A stretch of DNA of 49,990 nt from Alkanindiges hydrocarboniclasticus (GTDB taxonomy: Bacteria > Pseudomonadota > Gammaproteobacteria > Pseudomonadales > Moraxellaceae), in NCBI RefSeq assembly GCF_001982605.1, contig NZ_MLCN01000055.1:1-49990 (forward strand), written 5' to 3'. Under the pieces are notes generated by a model. That model was not told the origin of the DNA. It made no database searches and worked only from the letters and a program-made list of their open reading frames with translations. Position 1 is the first letter of the stretch; the number at the start of each line of letters is the position of its first letter. Positions 16,527 to 25,291 of this stretch are shown piece by piece. A program made the position numbers and the translations under genes.

Positions 16527-17165
16527 ATGTCTGGTACTTCCAATAATCAGGGTTTCGGAACTCTTACCTGAAAAATGGGAAGTGGAGTACACAAGGCTAT
16601 GGGATTAGCGTACTGATCGCATTACTGAATCCAATTCATTAATGCAAAGGCTCTTTAGACTAAATTGGGAATCAGTGGGGCGTTAATTTGAGGTGGCACT
16701 CAAATTGCCTTGATCGTGAAAATTTTCCTTTGAGAATTGAATAAGCGATCTTAATCACTGAGGGAGATTAGGTGACTAGGTAGTGGATTATTTATTAATT
16801 CATTTGTAGACAAATTCGAGCGAATAAAAACGTAAGCGTTTGTTAAGCGAAAGCCTAAGCGGATTTTATCAAAGAAGTTTATTTAATAGTGTGTGAGGGT
16901 GACGCCTCAGTATCGGTGACACGATACAACTCTTAATTGACGGTAACAGCTCTGTAAAATGTCCGCTAATTATAAACTTAATTCTTTAAGGAATTATTAA
17001 TTTAATTAGTGTCGGAGGAAGTGCCCGAAGAGAAGAGCATTTATTAGTTTGCTCGATAATATAACTATATATCTGCCGAGATATAAAATGCGGTAAAGCT
17101 TTAATTAAAGCCGTAGTTACCACGTTAAGGTAAATTTTTGAACCCCATCAATTGATGGGGTTCGA
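16527..17165 (+). ncRNA. Candidate large structured non-coding RNA (B)
   Basis: A second hairpin-rich segment without genes. Stems seen: CTGA..CCAATT/AATTGG..TCAG (16625-16636 with 16663-16675), AATTTGAG-GTGGCA-CTCAAATT (16685-16706), GATCG/CGATC (16712-16716 with 16746-16750), TAATCACT with AGTGGATTA and one bulge (16752-16790), ATTTG-TAGA-CAAAT (16802-16815), AAACG-TAAG-CGTTT (16828-16841), a GC-GAAA-GC tetraloop hairpin (16843-16858), two adjacent hairpins with GTGAC loops (16894-16909 and 16910-16927), GAGCA/TGCTC (17035-17054), TATATCT-GCCG-AGATATA (17068-17085), and the final 10-bp stem at 17140-17163. Such density is far above what AT-rich spacer usually shows. Confidence 0.55.
17140..17163. 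repeat. Perfect 24-base inverted repeat
   Basis: GAACCCCATC, loop AATT, GATGGGGTTC. It has no T-run on either side, so it is either the 3' end stem of RNA B or a protein-binding palindrome at the left edge of the origin. Confidence 0.7.
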
Positions 17166-17302
17166 TCTCATTAATTTAATGAATATTTTTATATAAATAA
17201 TATGTTATCTATTAATTTAAAATATAAATTATTTAAAAAATATTATTTCTAATTCCGTTTTTTTCGTCGTTTTATCGGCTTGTGCCATATTAAAAAAATT
17301 TG

Positions 17303-17412
17303 CATCCCTAAATGTGGCTTTTCAATTTAACTCTAATATGAGGTGTATCGTTAAAATTGGACTTACCACTGCATCCCGATTTGTGGCTTTATTTAATCAT
17401 CCCAAGTTGTGG
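17303..17412 (-). repeat. Three inverted iterons
   Basis: CATCCCTAAATGTGG (17303-17317), CATCCCGATTTGTGG (17372-17386) and CATCCCAAGTTGTGG (17398-17412) are reverse complements of the main iterons. Each is followed by CTTT, matching the AAAG that precedes the direct copies. They face the direct array across the AT-rich region. Confidence 0.85.
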
Positions 17413-17630
17413 CTTTATTGAGGATGCTTAAAAAGAGGTTTTTAGCTATATTCTGCATTTATTGATTATATATAGTACGTTTTTCTATGCTTATTAAGTT
17501 CTATTCACTTCCGTTAACATATTTTTCCATTTTCTATCTAAAAAATATTGAATCAGCTCTGTAGTGTAGAGATACTGAGATTTGCTTCTAATTAGTCAAC
17601 GATTACCTTTTATTTTATAGCTTAACTAAG

Positions 17631-17770
17631 TTATCCACAGCCAAGAATAGTTAAGTTACTGCTTTTAAAGAAAAAAATTAAAAAAGATAAAGATTTTGAA
17701 TTCATTTTTATTTTATCTATTTTTTATTTTTTTATTTTATTTTATAAAATTTATTCTTTTATAAACAATG
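17631..17770. other. oriV: Replication origin core: DnaA box and AT-rich region
   Basis: A perfect DnaA box, TTATCCACA, lies at 17631-17639. About 120 bases of nearly pure A and T follow, then the iteron array. DnaA box, AT-rich unwinding element and iterons beside a Rep_3 gene is the usual layout of iteron-controlled plasmid origins. Confidence 0.85.
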
Positions 17771-17788
17771 GTTTAACTTCCCATTTAA

Positions 17789-18315
17789 CCACATTTAGGG
17801 ACGGGTAAAACCACATTTAGGGAGAGTTAGAGCCACAAATCGGGATGGATAAGACCACAAATCGGGATGCATAAAGCCACATTTAGGGATGGATAAAACC
17901 ACAAACAAGGATTTAACCACATTTAGGGATTAGCATATGACCACATCTAGGGATGATCTAAGTAGTAGTTTTATAATTTATAAAATAAGTTTATATAAAT
18001 TATATACTTACCTATAAAGACTAATTTTATGAATACCTAGGTACCTACGGCACAAACCATATGACCACATTTAGGGATGTATAAATTTTCAGTTTGGAGA
18101 ATTTTTAATAAAGCCACAAATCGGGACGACTTAATAAAGCCACAGTTTGGGATGGTTTAATTTAGCCACAAATCGGGATGAATTGGATTCTGTACCTGTT
18201 AGTTGTAAAACATGGAATCCAATAAAGCCACATTTAGGGACGGTACAGGGGCTATAAAATGGGTATTGGATTTGTCAGTATTCTTTTTACAAGATAAAGC
18301 CACAATTTGGGATGG
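17789..18315 (+). repeat. Iteron array, about 14 direct copies
   Basis: Direct copies with core CCACAnnnnnGGGA begin at about 17789, 17811, 17833, 17855, 17877, 17899 (degenerate), 17917, 17941, 18065, 18114, 18140, 18166, 18228 and 18300. The first six are spaced by exactly 22 bases. The cores come in variants ATTTAGGGA, AAATCGGGA and AATTTGGGA. AAAGC or TAAAGC often precedes the core. These are binding sites for the Rep_3 initiator encoded just downstream. Confidence 0.92.
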
Positions 18316-18413
18316 TAGGGTTTGGCCAGTGAAAGATTATTGGGTGAATTGGGATTTGATAGCCAACAATAAATTTCTTGCCATAAAGCCCAGTATCGTA
18401 ATAATGTGGCTAA

Positions 18414-19559
18414 ATGGATTTTAGTTTAGGCGACTTAATGGCATCTTCAGCAAAAAAGGATTCAAAGACTATTTCATTGGACTTTGAGGAACCTAAAGAA
18501 TCAAAAAACGAATTAACTGTTCAAAATAGCGAAGTTGTATTAGCAGCTGAGAAGAGCCTTGTTGTAAAGAGTAATCGTTTAGTAGAGGCCATTTATAAGA
18601 ATTTAACTTTAAATGAGCATCGTATGATAACGCTTGCCATCGTGAATTTAAGGCAGCTCGTTCATGAGAATCCTAATCAAGGTATGATTCCCCCTTCAAT
18701 ATTTATAAGTAAACACCAGTACCAAGCGTTTTTTGGGGTTACGTCCCATTCAGCCTATAAAATTCTTAAAGAAGCAGCTACCAGCCTATATGAGAAAACC
18801 ATAAAATTTTCGGATGCTGAAAAATCTTCTGAAATCCGCTGGATTTATAAAAAAAGCATCTACAATGTTAAAAATAGCGGGGTGGAAATATCCTTTTCAC
18901 CTGAGATCATTGCTGAAATACTGGATGTTACGTCTGACTACACCAAGTACTTTTTCAGGTACCATCGTCCACTCCCTACATTTTATTCGATCCGGCTCTA
19001 TGAACTTTTATCACGATGGCGTTATCGGGGCGAAACGGACTTTATTGAAATAAACTATTTTCGGGAATTGTTAGGCGTTGAAGAAGAAGCATATACACGA
19101 GTTCAGCATCTTAAAGAGCGTGTCATTTTCCCTGCGATGGAAAATATTCATAAGTTTACTGATCTAAAAATTACAAATCTCGTTAATCAAAAAGCAGGCC
19201 GAACGATCATTGGTTTTAAATTTTATTTTGAAATTAACAATGAGGTTGCTTATGGCCTTGAGCCAATCATTGATATATCGCAGCTTTCTGAACTTGAACA
19301 AAAATCCCGTGCCATTATTCACAAAGCACAAACAGGATTGGTTGATGTAAAGGAAAGTCCAAAAAAGCTTACACAGGATGATTTTGTCTTTCCAGAAAAA
19401 TGGCTAATTACAGATAAACGGGTGTTTGTACAACTTAAGAATGAGTCACCTGATAGTGAGGTTACTGTTGAAGATATTGAAAACTATAAAAGGAAAAATC
19501 CTGATGAAAAACAATCAAATGCATTTATAGCAATGAAGTTGTTTGGCCATACACCGTAG
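18414..19559 (+). CDS. repB: Rep_3 family plasmid replication initiator
   Basis: A 381-residue initiator with two winged-helix domains. The first starts near LVEAIYKNLTLNEHRMITLA (about residue 55). The second includes FFRYHRPLPTFYSIRLYELL, then LGVEEEAYTRVQHLKERVIF and the closing AGRTIIGFKFYF. It binds the upstream iterons and recruits host DnaA and helicase. There is a disordered N-terminal 35 residues and a C-terminal extension of about 80 residues. The start may be the ATG at 18414 or the one at 18438, which has AGG seven bases upstream. A terminator follows, so it is monocistronic. Confidence 0.92.
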   Translation: MDFSLGDLMASSAKKDSKTISLDFEEPKESKNELTVQNSEVVLAAEKSLVVKSNRLVEAIYKNLTLNEHRMITLAIVNLRQLVHENPNQGMIPPSIFISKHQYQAFFGVTSHSAYKILKEAATSLYEKTIKFSDAEKSSEIRWIYKKSIYNVKNSGVEISFSPEIIAEILDVTSDYTKYFFRYHRPLPTFYSIRLYELLSRWRYRGETDFIEINYFRELLGVEEEAYTRVQHLKERVIFPAMENIHKFTDLKITNLVNQKAGRTIIGFKFYFEINNEVAYGLEPIIDISQLSELEQKSRAIIHKAQTGLVDVKESPKKLTQDDFVFPEKWLITDKRVFVQLKNESPDSEVTVEDIENYKRKNPDEKQSNAFIAMKLFGHTP

Positions 19560-19579
19560 AATTTTTTGAAGAAATCGAT

Positions 19580-19606
19580 GCCACTTGCTAAAAGTGGCTT
19601 TTTTTT
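19580..19606 (+). terminator. Intrinsic terminator of repB
   Basis: Stem GCCACTT (19580-19586) pairs with AAGTGGC (19592-19598), followed by eight T. The 19607-19841 gap is almost all A and T, and I see nothing but possible promoters of the transfer operon in it. Confidence 0.9.
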
Positions 19607-19841
19607 GGCCAAATAAAAAGTGCCAAAAATTTTTAAGCATTACATTAAATAATTTCATTTTTAATAGCTGAATTAGAAAATTAATTAAGCAACCAACTGA
19701 TTTACAAAGATAAAATACTAATATTGCTTTAATTATTAAATTAAATAATTATGTTTTAATTTTAATAAAAATTTTATACAATTAATAACCATTTATTTAA
19801 TTAATGGCTTAAATGTTAAGTTATTAGATAATTTAATTTAT

Positions 19842-20390
19842 ATGCGAAATCTTACTGCTTACCAATGTATTTTTACGGTTCTCCTGATTCTCAATACGTG
19901 GAATGCATCTTTTGCTGTTGCGTCCACAATCTACGCTGAACCCGTTTCGTATCATGCTTCTAAAAGGAGTAAGGCTAAACCTATGCCTTACTTTTATGGC
20001 TGTTTTTTTGCTACTTCACAGAAATATCGTATACCGGCAGACCTGCTCATTGCTATTGCACAAACTGAGTCTTCAATGAATCCACGGGCATATAACAACA
20101 ATGGTTCTACCCAAGATCATGGATTGATGCAGATCAATTCTTCATGGCTCCCGAAAATTAGCCGGAATTTTGGAATTACTAAAGAAGCCCTGTATGAGCC
20201 CTGTACCAGCATCGAAGTTGGCGCATGGATACTGACACATAACTTTGTTGAGAATGGCTATTCATGGAATGCAGTAGGTGCCTACAACGTAGGAAATATT
20301 AAGACATCCAATAAAACATCAGCTGAAAAGTACATGCTTAAAGTTTGGAAAAATCTTCAAAAATTCCATAATGGGGAAATTATTCAATGA
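19842..20390 (+). CDS. Lytic transglycosylase of the conjugation system
   Basis: A 182-residue protein with a signal peptide (cleaved near residues 28-32) and an SLT domain: catalytic Glu76 in IAIAQTESSMNPRA, followed by DHGLMQINSSWL and the closing NAVGAYNVG. It matches the VirB1/IagB/TrbN type that opens peptidoglycan for the transfer channel. It is the first gene of the plus-strand transfer operon and overlaps the next gene by four bases. Confidence 0.9.
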   Translation: MRNLTAYQCIFTVLLILNTWNASFAVASTIYAEPVSYHASKRSKAKPMPYFYGCFFATSQKYRIPADLLIAIAQTESSMNPRAYNNNGSTQDHGLMQINSSWLPKISRNFGITKEALYEPCTSIEVGAWILTHNFVENGYSWNAVGAYNVGNIKTSNKTSAEKYMLKVWKNLQKFHNGEIIQ

Positions 20391-20761
20391 TTTTGCGGAT
20401 GATTACTGGTGCTGTGGTTACAGTTGCCATATTTGCATTTTGCATCCATGTCTTTATTACATCCGATCCCTGCCAGCGGCTTGAGCGATCAGCAAAACCA
20501 ATTTACTGGTTTCTGAAAATGGCACAAAAAGGCGCAGAGCCATGGATCAAGCCTGAAACCAGTTTGAAAATTGGTGAGATCGCTACAACGAGCCAGTTGC
20601 GCCTTGCAGTCATTCTAAAAACGCAATTTTACTCCAAAGATATGCCGGCTTTGACTTGTCCATGGGATGCATATGTCGCTCCAGATTCATTTGGAACAGC
20701 CAAAAATCCCAACAAAGTGGCTAATTCCAAACCAGATTCCACAGGGGCAAAACATGACTAG
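20387..20761 (+). CDS. Small membrane-anchored protein of the tra operon
   Basis: A 124-residue protein with one N-terminal membrane helix (about residues 5-26) and a polar periplasmic-type domain with two cysteines (CQRLER near 32, TCPWDA near 103) and a disordered tail. The family is unrecognised. It overlaps the transglycosylase upstream and the ATPase downstream, so it is probably part of the transfer machinery. Confidence 0.65.
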   Translation: MILRMITGAVVTVAIFAFCIHVFITSDPCQRLERSAKPIYWFLKMAQKGAEPWIKPETSLKIGEIATTSQLRLAVILKTQFYSKDMPALTCPWDAYVAPDSFGTAKNPNKVANSKPDSTGAKHD

Positions 20762-22193
20762 CATGCAATCCCCAGCGAACGCGGTAGCAATGGAAGAACA
20801 CAAACAGTTTATTTCCAGTAACCCAAATGATCCACTAGATCAAAAGGCAGTTGAAATTCTAAACGACGTTTTTGCCTATGCATTATTTAATAAGGCCTCG
20901 GACGTTCATTTTGAAACGGCCTATGATGAGGGGCTTGTGAGAGTTAGGCAGGATGGGGAACTTAGGATTATCCATAACCTGCCAAAAAACCTGATTGTCC
21001 GGATAAGTGAAAAAATTATGTCGCGTGCAGATATAGCTGCATCTACGACAAAAACCCCTCAGGACGGCCGTACTTATTTATTTTTTCCAAAACCAGACAA
21101 CAGCAACGAAGAAGTGCGGGTTGACCTGCGGATAAATATCTTGCCCTCTATGAAGGGTCGTTCAATCGTCTGCCGCCTGCTAGACCAGTCTAATGCAGGT
21201 AAGTCATTAAATGAAATTCATATGACTAAATCAGTGCGTGAAGCAATTGGATCGCTTATCACATCACCGACCGGACTTTTTTATGTTGTTGGGGAAACCG
21301 GTTCCGGTAAAACAACCACACTTTATGCAATCTTGAATGAACTCAACGATAGTGCCCGCAAAATTATCACTATTGAAGACCCTGTTGAATATCAGTTGCC
21401 ATTTTTGCAACAGGTCAACGTTGATAAGTCTAACTCGTTTGAAACTGCTTTACGTGCATGTATGCGTCAAGACCCTGATGTCATTCTGGTTGGGGAAATA
21501 CGCGATAAGGTGACTGCGCAAATTGCAGTACAGGCAGCACAAACTGGCCATCTAGTGTTATCGACTTTACACGCCAATGACTCGGTAGCTGCAATTACCC
21601 GCCTTATTGATCTTGGGGTGGATCGGTATTCACTGGGTGAGGTGTTGCGTGGGATTCTAGCCCAGCGACTGGTTCGCCAGCTTAAGAATAGCAAAATGAT
21701 CGATGAGGCTAATGAAGAACAAAAGTCATGGCTTATGAAAAATGGATTTGGCCAGTATGCAAATCAAAGTTTTGGTAAAAGTGGCATTGATGCCTATTCA
21801 GGCCGGTTGCCAGTCATGGAAATGCTCTTAATGTCTAATGACATTAAAGAGCTCGTATTTTCAGGCAATACCCAGAAAATTTATGAGGTGGCTAAGAACC
21901 AGCCTCAATATGAAACATTAGCAAATGCAGCAATCAGGCTATCCATGGAAGGAAAAACTTCACTTAATCAGGCGCGACTGATTGCGGGTAGTAAGGTCAG
22001 TTCTGGCATGCAGGGTCTGAAAATCGGTGAACGTCTAATTAACCTTGGTTATTTATCAAATTACCAGCTTGAACAGGCACTGGAAATTCAAAGGTTCCAG
22101 CGATCAGAACATAGGCAAAGACTGGGTGACATTTTAATTGACATGAAATTTTGTAATGAGGATCAGATTAATGAATCTCTTCGGGCAATTTAA
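20754..22193 (+). CDS. GspE/PilB-type secretion ATPase with C-terminal MshEN-like domain
   Basis: A 479-residue ATPase of the type II secretion/type IV pilus group. Residues about 25-150 form the N2-type domain (ASDVHFETAYDEGLVRVRQD). Walker A is GETGSGKT (180-187), the Asp box TIEDPVEYQ is near 208-216, Walker B is VILVGEIRD with Glu248, and the His box is GHLVLSTLHAND. No CxxC zinc site is present. The last 59 residues hold two LG-type repeats, KIGERLINLGYLSNYQLEQA and RLGDILIDMKFCNEDQINES, resembling MshEN domains, which sit at the N-terminus in known ATPases. I chose the ATG at 20754 (AGGGG six bases upstream). F-type systems normally lack such an ATPase. Confidence 0.85.
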   Translation: MTSMQSPANAVAMEEHKQFISSNPNDPLDQKAVEILNDVFAYALFNKASDVHFETAYDEGLVRVRQDGELRIIHNLPKNLIVRISEKIMSRADIAASTTKTPQDGRTYLFFPKPDNSNEEVRVDLRINILPSMKGRSIVCRLLDQSNAGKSLNEIHMTKSVREAIGSLITSPTGLFYVVGETGSGKTTTLYAILNELNDSARKIITIEDPVEYQLPFLQQVNVDKSNSFETALRACMRQDPDVILVGEIRDKVTAQIAVQAAQTGHLVLSTLHANDSVAAITRLIDLGVDRYSLGEVLRGILAQRLVRQLKNSKMIDEANEEQKSWLMKNGFGQYANQSFGKSGIDAYSGRLPVMEMLLMSNDIKELVFSGNTQKIYEVAKNQPQYETLANAAIRLSMEGKTSLNQARLIAGSKVSSGMQGLKIGERLINLGYLSNYQLEQALEIQRFQRSEHRQRLGDILIDMKFCNEDQINESLRAI

Positions 22194-22827
22194 AAAGGGT
22201 AGTGTTGCCGTTTTTGTCGCACTGGCTTTAAACAGTGTGGCTCTAGAGTCCTATGCCGAAGCAATTGATACTGAAAACGTCTACGCAACAGTGAATGTAA
22301 GTAGCGATCAGAAATTGGTGCGGTACTTTTTCTCATACACCTGCCCATATTGCAGGAAATATGATTCCAGCATGTCACGGTGGGGCAAGACTCTCCCCAA
22401 GCCAATGCGGTTCATCCGTACACCGGTAATCACTGATAATGAAAATTCAGTGACCGGTGCATATGGCTACTACACTGTTTTACAGGCTATGCCCACTAAA
22501 CTGGATGCTTATCAGGATACAGTTTATACAAACATTCAAGACCGCGGTTTATCAGCTGATGATTTAAATACATATTTAATCTCAGCTATTCAAATTGGAA
22601 TTCCAAGAGATTTATTCATTCGCACATGGAAACTGGATTCAACAAGAAATCTAGTCAATAACGCTTCCATACTAGGATCAAAATATAACGTTAGAAGAAC
22701 TCCAACGATAGGCGTAGGAGGGAAATACTCTTTTGACCCTGAAATATTAAATTCAGGATCATTGGATTTATATACATTTTCTAACGTGATGGTTTCTAAA
22801 TATATTCAAGAAAGAGGGTCATTTTAA
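22171..22827 (+). CDS. DsbA-like thiol-disulfide protein of the tra operon
   Basis: A 218-residue protein with a signal peptide (about residues 1-29) and a DsbA-type active site, FFSYTCPYCRKYDS. The helical insertion and the cis-proline RRTPTIGVGGKY follow as in DsbA/thioredoxin folds. It should oxidise or reshape cysteine-rich transfer proteins in the periplasm. I chose the ATG at 22171, which has AGGA upstream, over one at 22156. It overlaps the ATPase end and abuts the OmpA-like gene. Confidence 0.82.
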   Translation: MNLFGQFKKGSVAVFVALALNSVALESYAEAIDTENVYATVNVSSDQKLVRYFFSYTCPYCRKYDSSMSRWGKTLPKPMRFIRTPVITDNENSVTGAYGYYTVLQAMPTKLDAYQDTVYTNIQDRGLSADDLNTYLISAIQIGIPRDLFIRTWKLDSTRNLVNNASILGSKYNVRRTPTIGVGGKYSFDPEILNSGSLDLYTFSNVMVSKYIQERGSF

Positions 22828-23426
22828 TGCCCAATAAATTACTGATATCTGGATTACTAATATTAATGGCTGGTTGTGCTACTAAATACCAGCCACCCGC
22901 ACAGCTTATTGTACAGAATATTAAAAATCCCTATTTTGGAATTTTAAAAGTTCATACCGATAGTGATGTTGCAACGATTCAGGTCACCGACCAAACAGTG
23001 TTATGTGTTTCCTGTGCACAGAGTGATGGGTTTGGCGAAAATGACAATGTGGTATGGATTAAGCTCGCTCTTCCTAAAGCTTTCGAGCCACTAACCATTA
23101 CTGACAAACACTTTGATTTCGATAAGGCTATATTGAAAGGTGATTTATCAGTACTTTCAAAAATTGTTGACCGCCTTCAAAGTGACCCTGTTCTAACCGT
23201 GGATGTCGTTGGTCATACCGATAGTAAAGGTTCCCAGAAATATAACCAGAAGCTTGGCTTAAAACGTTCCAAGGCAGTAGCAAACTGGCTCATCCGTAAT
23301 GGAATTGCTGAGAATCGCATTTCTATTTCGTCCATGGGAGAAAATCAGCCAGTCGCTACCAATAAAACCAAAAAAGGTCGTGCCCTAAATAGACGCGCCG
23401 TAATATCAATTAATATTGTGGATTAA
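22827..23426 (+). CDS. OmpA-family lipoprotein
   Basis: A 199-residue protein with a lipoprotein signal (LLISGLLILMAGC, Cys17). The C-terminal OmpA domain has FDFDKAILKGD, VVGHTDSKGSQKYNQKLGLK, RSKAVANWLIRNGI and NRRAVISI. It would anchor the outer-membrane part of the transfer apparatus to peptidoglycan. OmpA-like lipoproteins beside F-type tra genes occur in several plasmids. It overlaps the preceding stop by one base. Confidence 0.88.
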   Translation: MPNKLLISGLLILMAGCATKYQPPAQLIVQNIKNPYFGILKVHTDSDVATIQVTDQTVLCVSCAQSDGFGENDNVVWIKLALPKAFEPLTITDKHFDFDKAILKGDLSVLSKIVDRLQSDPVLTVDVVGHTDSKGSQKYNQKLGLKRSKAVANWLIRNGIAENRISISSMGENQPVATNKTKKGRALNRRAVISINIVD

Positions 23427-23431
23427 TAGAT

Positions 23432-23713
23432 ATGGTTAAAGATGTTGAAATTCCTGAAGGTATAGATGGATTTTTCCACGTACTTATGTTTGAAGCGGAT
23501 GAGGTAGGGGTCATATTTGGTTTGCTTTATATCGGCTTATTTACCAAGCAATTAGTTATTTGCATTTTTCTGATTCTTATATTTGTGAGGATTTATATCT
23601 ATTACAAAAAAAGGAAGTTGAGAGGATTTTTTATTCATTATCCGTATCGATGGGGATTAATACCTCTAAATAAATATTTCCCGAATGGGGCAATCACGGA
23701 GTACCTAGAATGA
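23432..23713 (+). CDS. traL: Conjugal transfer protein TraL
   Basis: A 93-residue inner-membrane protein with the TraL/VirB3-like pattern: a short cytoplasmic start (VEIPEGIDGFFHVLMFEADE), two closely spaced hydrophobic helices (about residues 25-62) and a C-terminal part with RWGLIPLNKYFPNG. It is followed by traE with a four-base overlap, the canonical traL-E-K-B-V order. Confidence 0.88.
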   Translation: MVKDVEIPEGIDGFFHVLMFEADEVGVIFGLLYIGLFTKQLVICIFLILIFVRIYIYYKKRKLRGFFIHYPYRWGLIPLNKYFPNGAITEYLE

Positions 23714-24387
23714 AGTTGAACTTTATGCGGCTTGAGTGGTTAAAAGCCAATAAAATTGCCGTAAGTAGTATGGCCTTGAACATGATTCTGGGTGCTTCAG
23801 TTTTAACACTGTCGTATGGCATATCAACTAAGCATGAACGCCTTGTCATAATGCCACCTATTGTTAATAACGCATTTGAAGTGCAATGGAATGGTGCTTC
23901 ATCAACCTATTATCAGGATATGTCAATTTTTGTGGCCTCAATGATGGGCTCTACCACTAAAGCTAACATCAACTACAACCTAGAAGCCATTTCAAAGTTT
24001 GCCAGCCCTCCGATGTTTAAGGTGATTTCTGAACGGCTGAGAGGCTATGTGTCCACGTTACCTGTAGATGTCACCCTTGCAGCTTGGTTTACACCTATTG
24101 ATGTCCGATACGAACCTGCAACCAATAAAGTATTTGTCATCGGTAGCTTAAACAGCTCTGCGGTGGCCAACCAAGCTAATTCTAAAGACGTCATTTATGA
24201 ATTCCAGTGGCAGATTATTGCAGGCAGGCCGGAATTCCAAGCATTTGATAGTTATGAAGGGACTGAACCGCATACACAAATGTGGCTAAAAAATAACCCT
24301 AATCCCCAGCAGTCTGCTCCGGCAACAACTGGCACCCAAGCTCAAGGCCAGACTACATCCCCAGAGGTATCCGCAAATGCCCAGTAA
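23710..24387 (+). CDS. traE: Conjugal transfer protein TraE
   Basis: A 225-residue protein with one N-terminal membrane helix (about residues 18-37) and a VirB8-like periplasmic domain of the TraE family (YYQDMSIFVASMMGSTTKAN, then FKVISERLRGYVSTL, and VRYEPATNKVFVIGSL). A glutamine- and threonine-rich tail follows. TraE is part of the inner-membrane core of the F-type channel. It overlaps traK by 11 bases. Confidence 0.9.
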   Translation: MKLNFMRLEWLKANKIAVSSMALNMILGASVLTLSYGISTKHERLVIMPPIVNNAFEVQWNGASSTYYQDMSIFVASMMGSTTKANINYNLEAISKFASPPMFKVISERLRGYVSTLPVDVTLAAWFTPIDVRYEPATNKVFVIGSLNSSAVANQANSKDVIYEFQWQIIAGRPEFQAFDSYEGTEPHTQMWLKNNPNPQQSAPATTGTQAQGQTTSPEVSANAQ

Positions 24388-25279
24388 ACTCTATTTAGCT
24401 TTAGCAATAACTGTATTAACGGCTCCAGTTTATGCAGATGAATTACCCTTTAAAAGCACACGCGATATCCCTGCTCCAGAACGGGTAACAACAGCGCCAA
24501 TTGTTGGGTTGAGTGCTACGCAACTCTCAAATCCGCCTACAGTACAAAGCTTGCCAAAAAGTTCGCTTACCCAGTCAACGCGGGTGGTCGAAAAAATACA
24601 ACTGGAACCTGCTGGATTACGTCAGCAAACCGTGAATATTACCAATGATGATATTCATATCGTTAATGTCAGTGCTTCACTGGTTAACCGGATTTCGACG
24701 CCATTTAAGTCACCTGCCGTAATTGTTAATGGCAGTGCCAACTATACAGTCGTTGGCCAAGATGTATTTATTGAGCTGAATTCAGATCAACCCACCGGCC
24801 TTTTTATACGAGAAGATGAAAAGCTTACAAACAACAGTGTAGTCGCTGGCCTGACATTGGTGCCTAAACCAATACCGAACCAGAACATTGTGATTGTCCT
24901 TGATCATCCGCTTCGGGAACGCTTAACAACCCCTGTCCAGAATGTTCCCTCTGATTACACGGATGGCATCAGGGTAGCCTTAAGTCAAGCTGTTGCTGGC
25001 CAAGCACCAGAAGGATATTCACGCGCGAATGTTTCACAGTCGATTGCTCGATTAGGTGGGGTTCTACTGACACCAACCAATTTTTATTCTGGTTCAGACC
25101 AGAACATTTATGTATACGAAGCCCAGAATCTTACCAGCCAGTATATTGAGCTCAATGAACCTAGTTTCTATCACGAAGGCGTGCGGGCAGTGGCATTTTT
25201 TCCAATTGTGAAACTGGCTCCTAAAGCTAAGACCACGGTTTATATTCTTGCCGATGCTGCTGAACAAGACCCGAACTAA
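24377..25279 (+). CDS. traK: Conjugal transfer outer-membrane complex protein TraK
   Basis: A 300-residue protein with a signal peptide (MPSKLYLALAITVLTAPVYA). The secretin-like/VirB9-like TraK domain shows VNITNDDIHIVNVSASLVNR, then VVGQDVFIELNSDQPTGLFI and the C-terminal EGVRAVAFFPIVKLAPKAKT. TraK, TraB and TraV form the F-type outer-membrane core complex. Confidence 0.9.
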   Translation: MPSKLYLALAITVLTAPVYADELPFKSTRDIPAPERVTTAPIVGLSATQLSNPPTVQSLPKSSLTQSTRVVEKIQLEPAGLRQQTVNITNDDIHIVNVSASLVNRISTPFKSPAVIVNGSANYTVVGQDVFIELNSDQPTGLFIREDEKLTNNSVVAGLTLVPKPIPNQNIVIVLDHPLRERLTTPVQNVPSDYTDGIRVALSQAVAGQAPEGYSRANVSQSIARLGGVLLTPTNFYSGSDQNIYVYEAQNLTSQYIELNEPSFYHEGVRAVAFFPIVKLAPKAKTTVYILADAAEQDPN

Positions 25280-25291
25280 TAGGATAGTAAA

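Noticed and set aside
17157-17176. GGTTCGATC resembling a tRNA T-arm
   Set aside because: The loop is out of register with a T-arm and no acceptor, D or anticodon arm is present.
17303-18315. Regularly spaced repeats resembling a CRISPR array
   Set aside because: The units are 22-base iterons with no unique spacers, next to a Rep_3 gene and a DnaA box.
18212-18424. 70-codon plus-strand frame before repB
   Set aside because: It runs through two iterons and has no ribosome binding site; its residues follow the repeat DNA.
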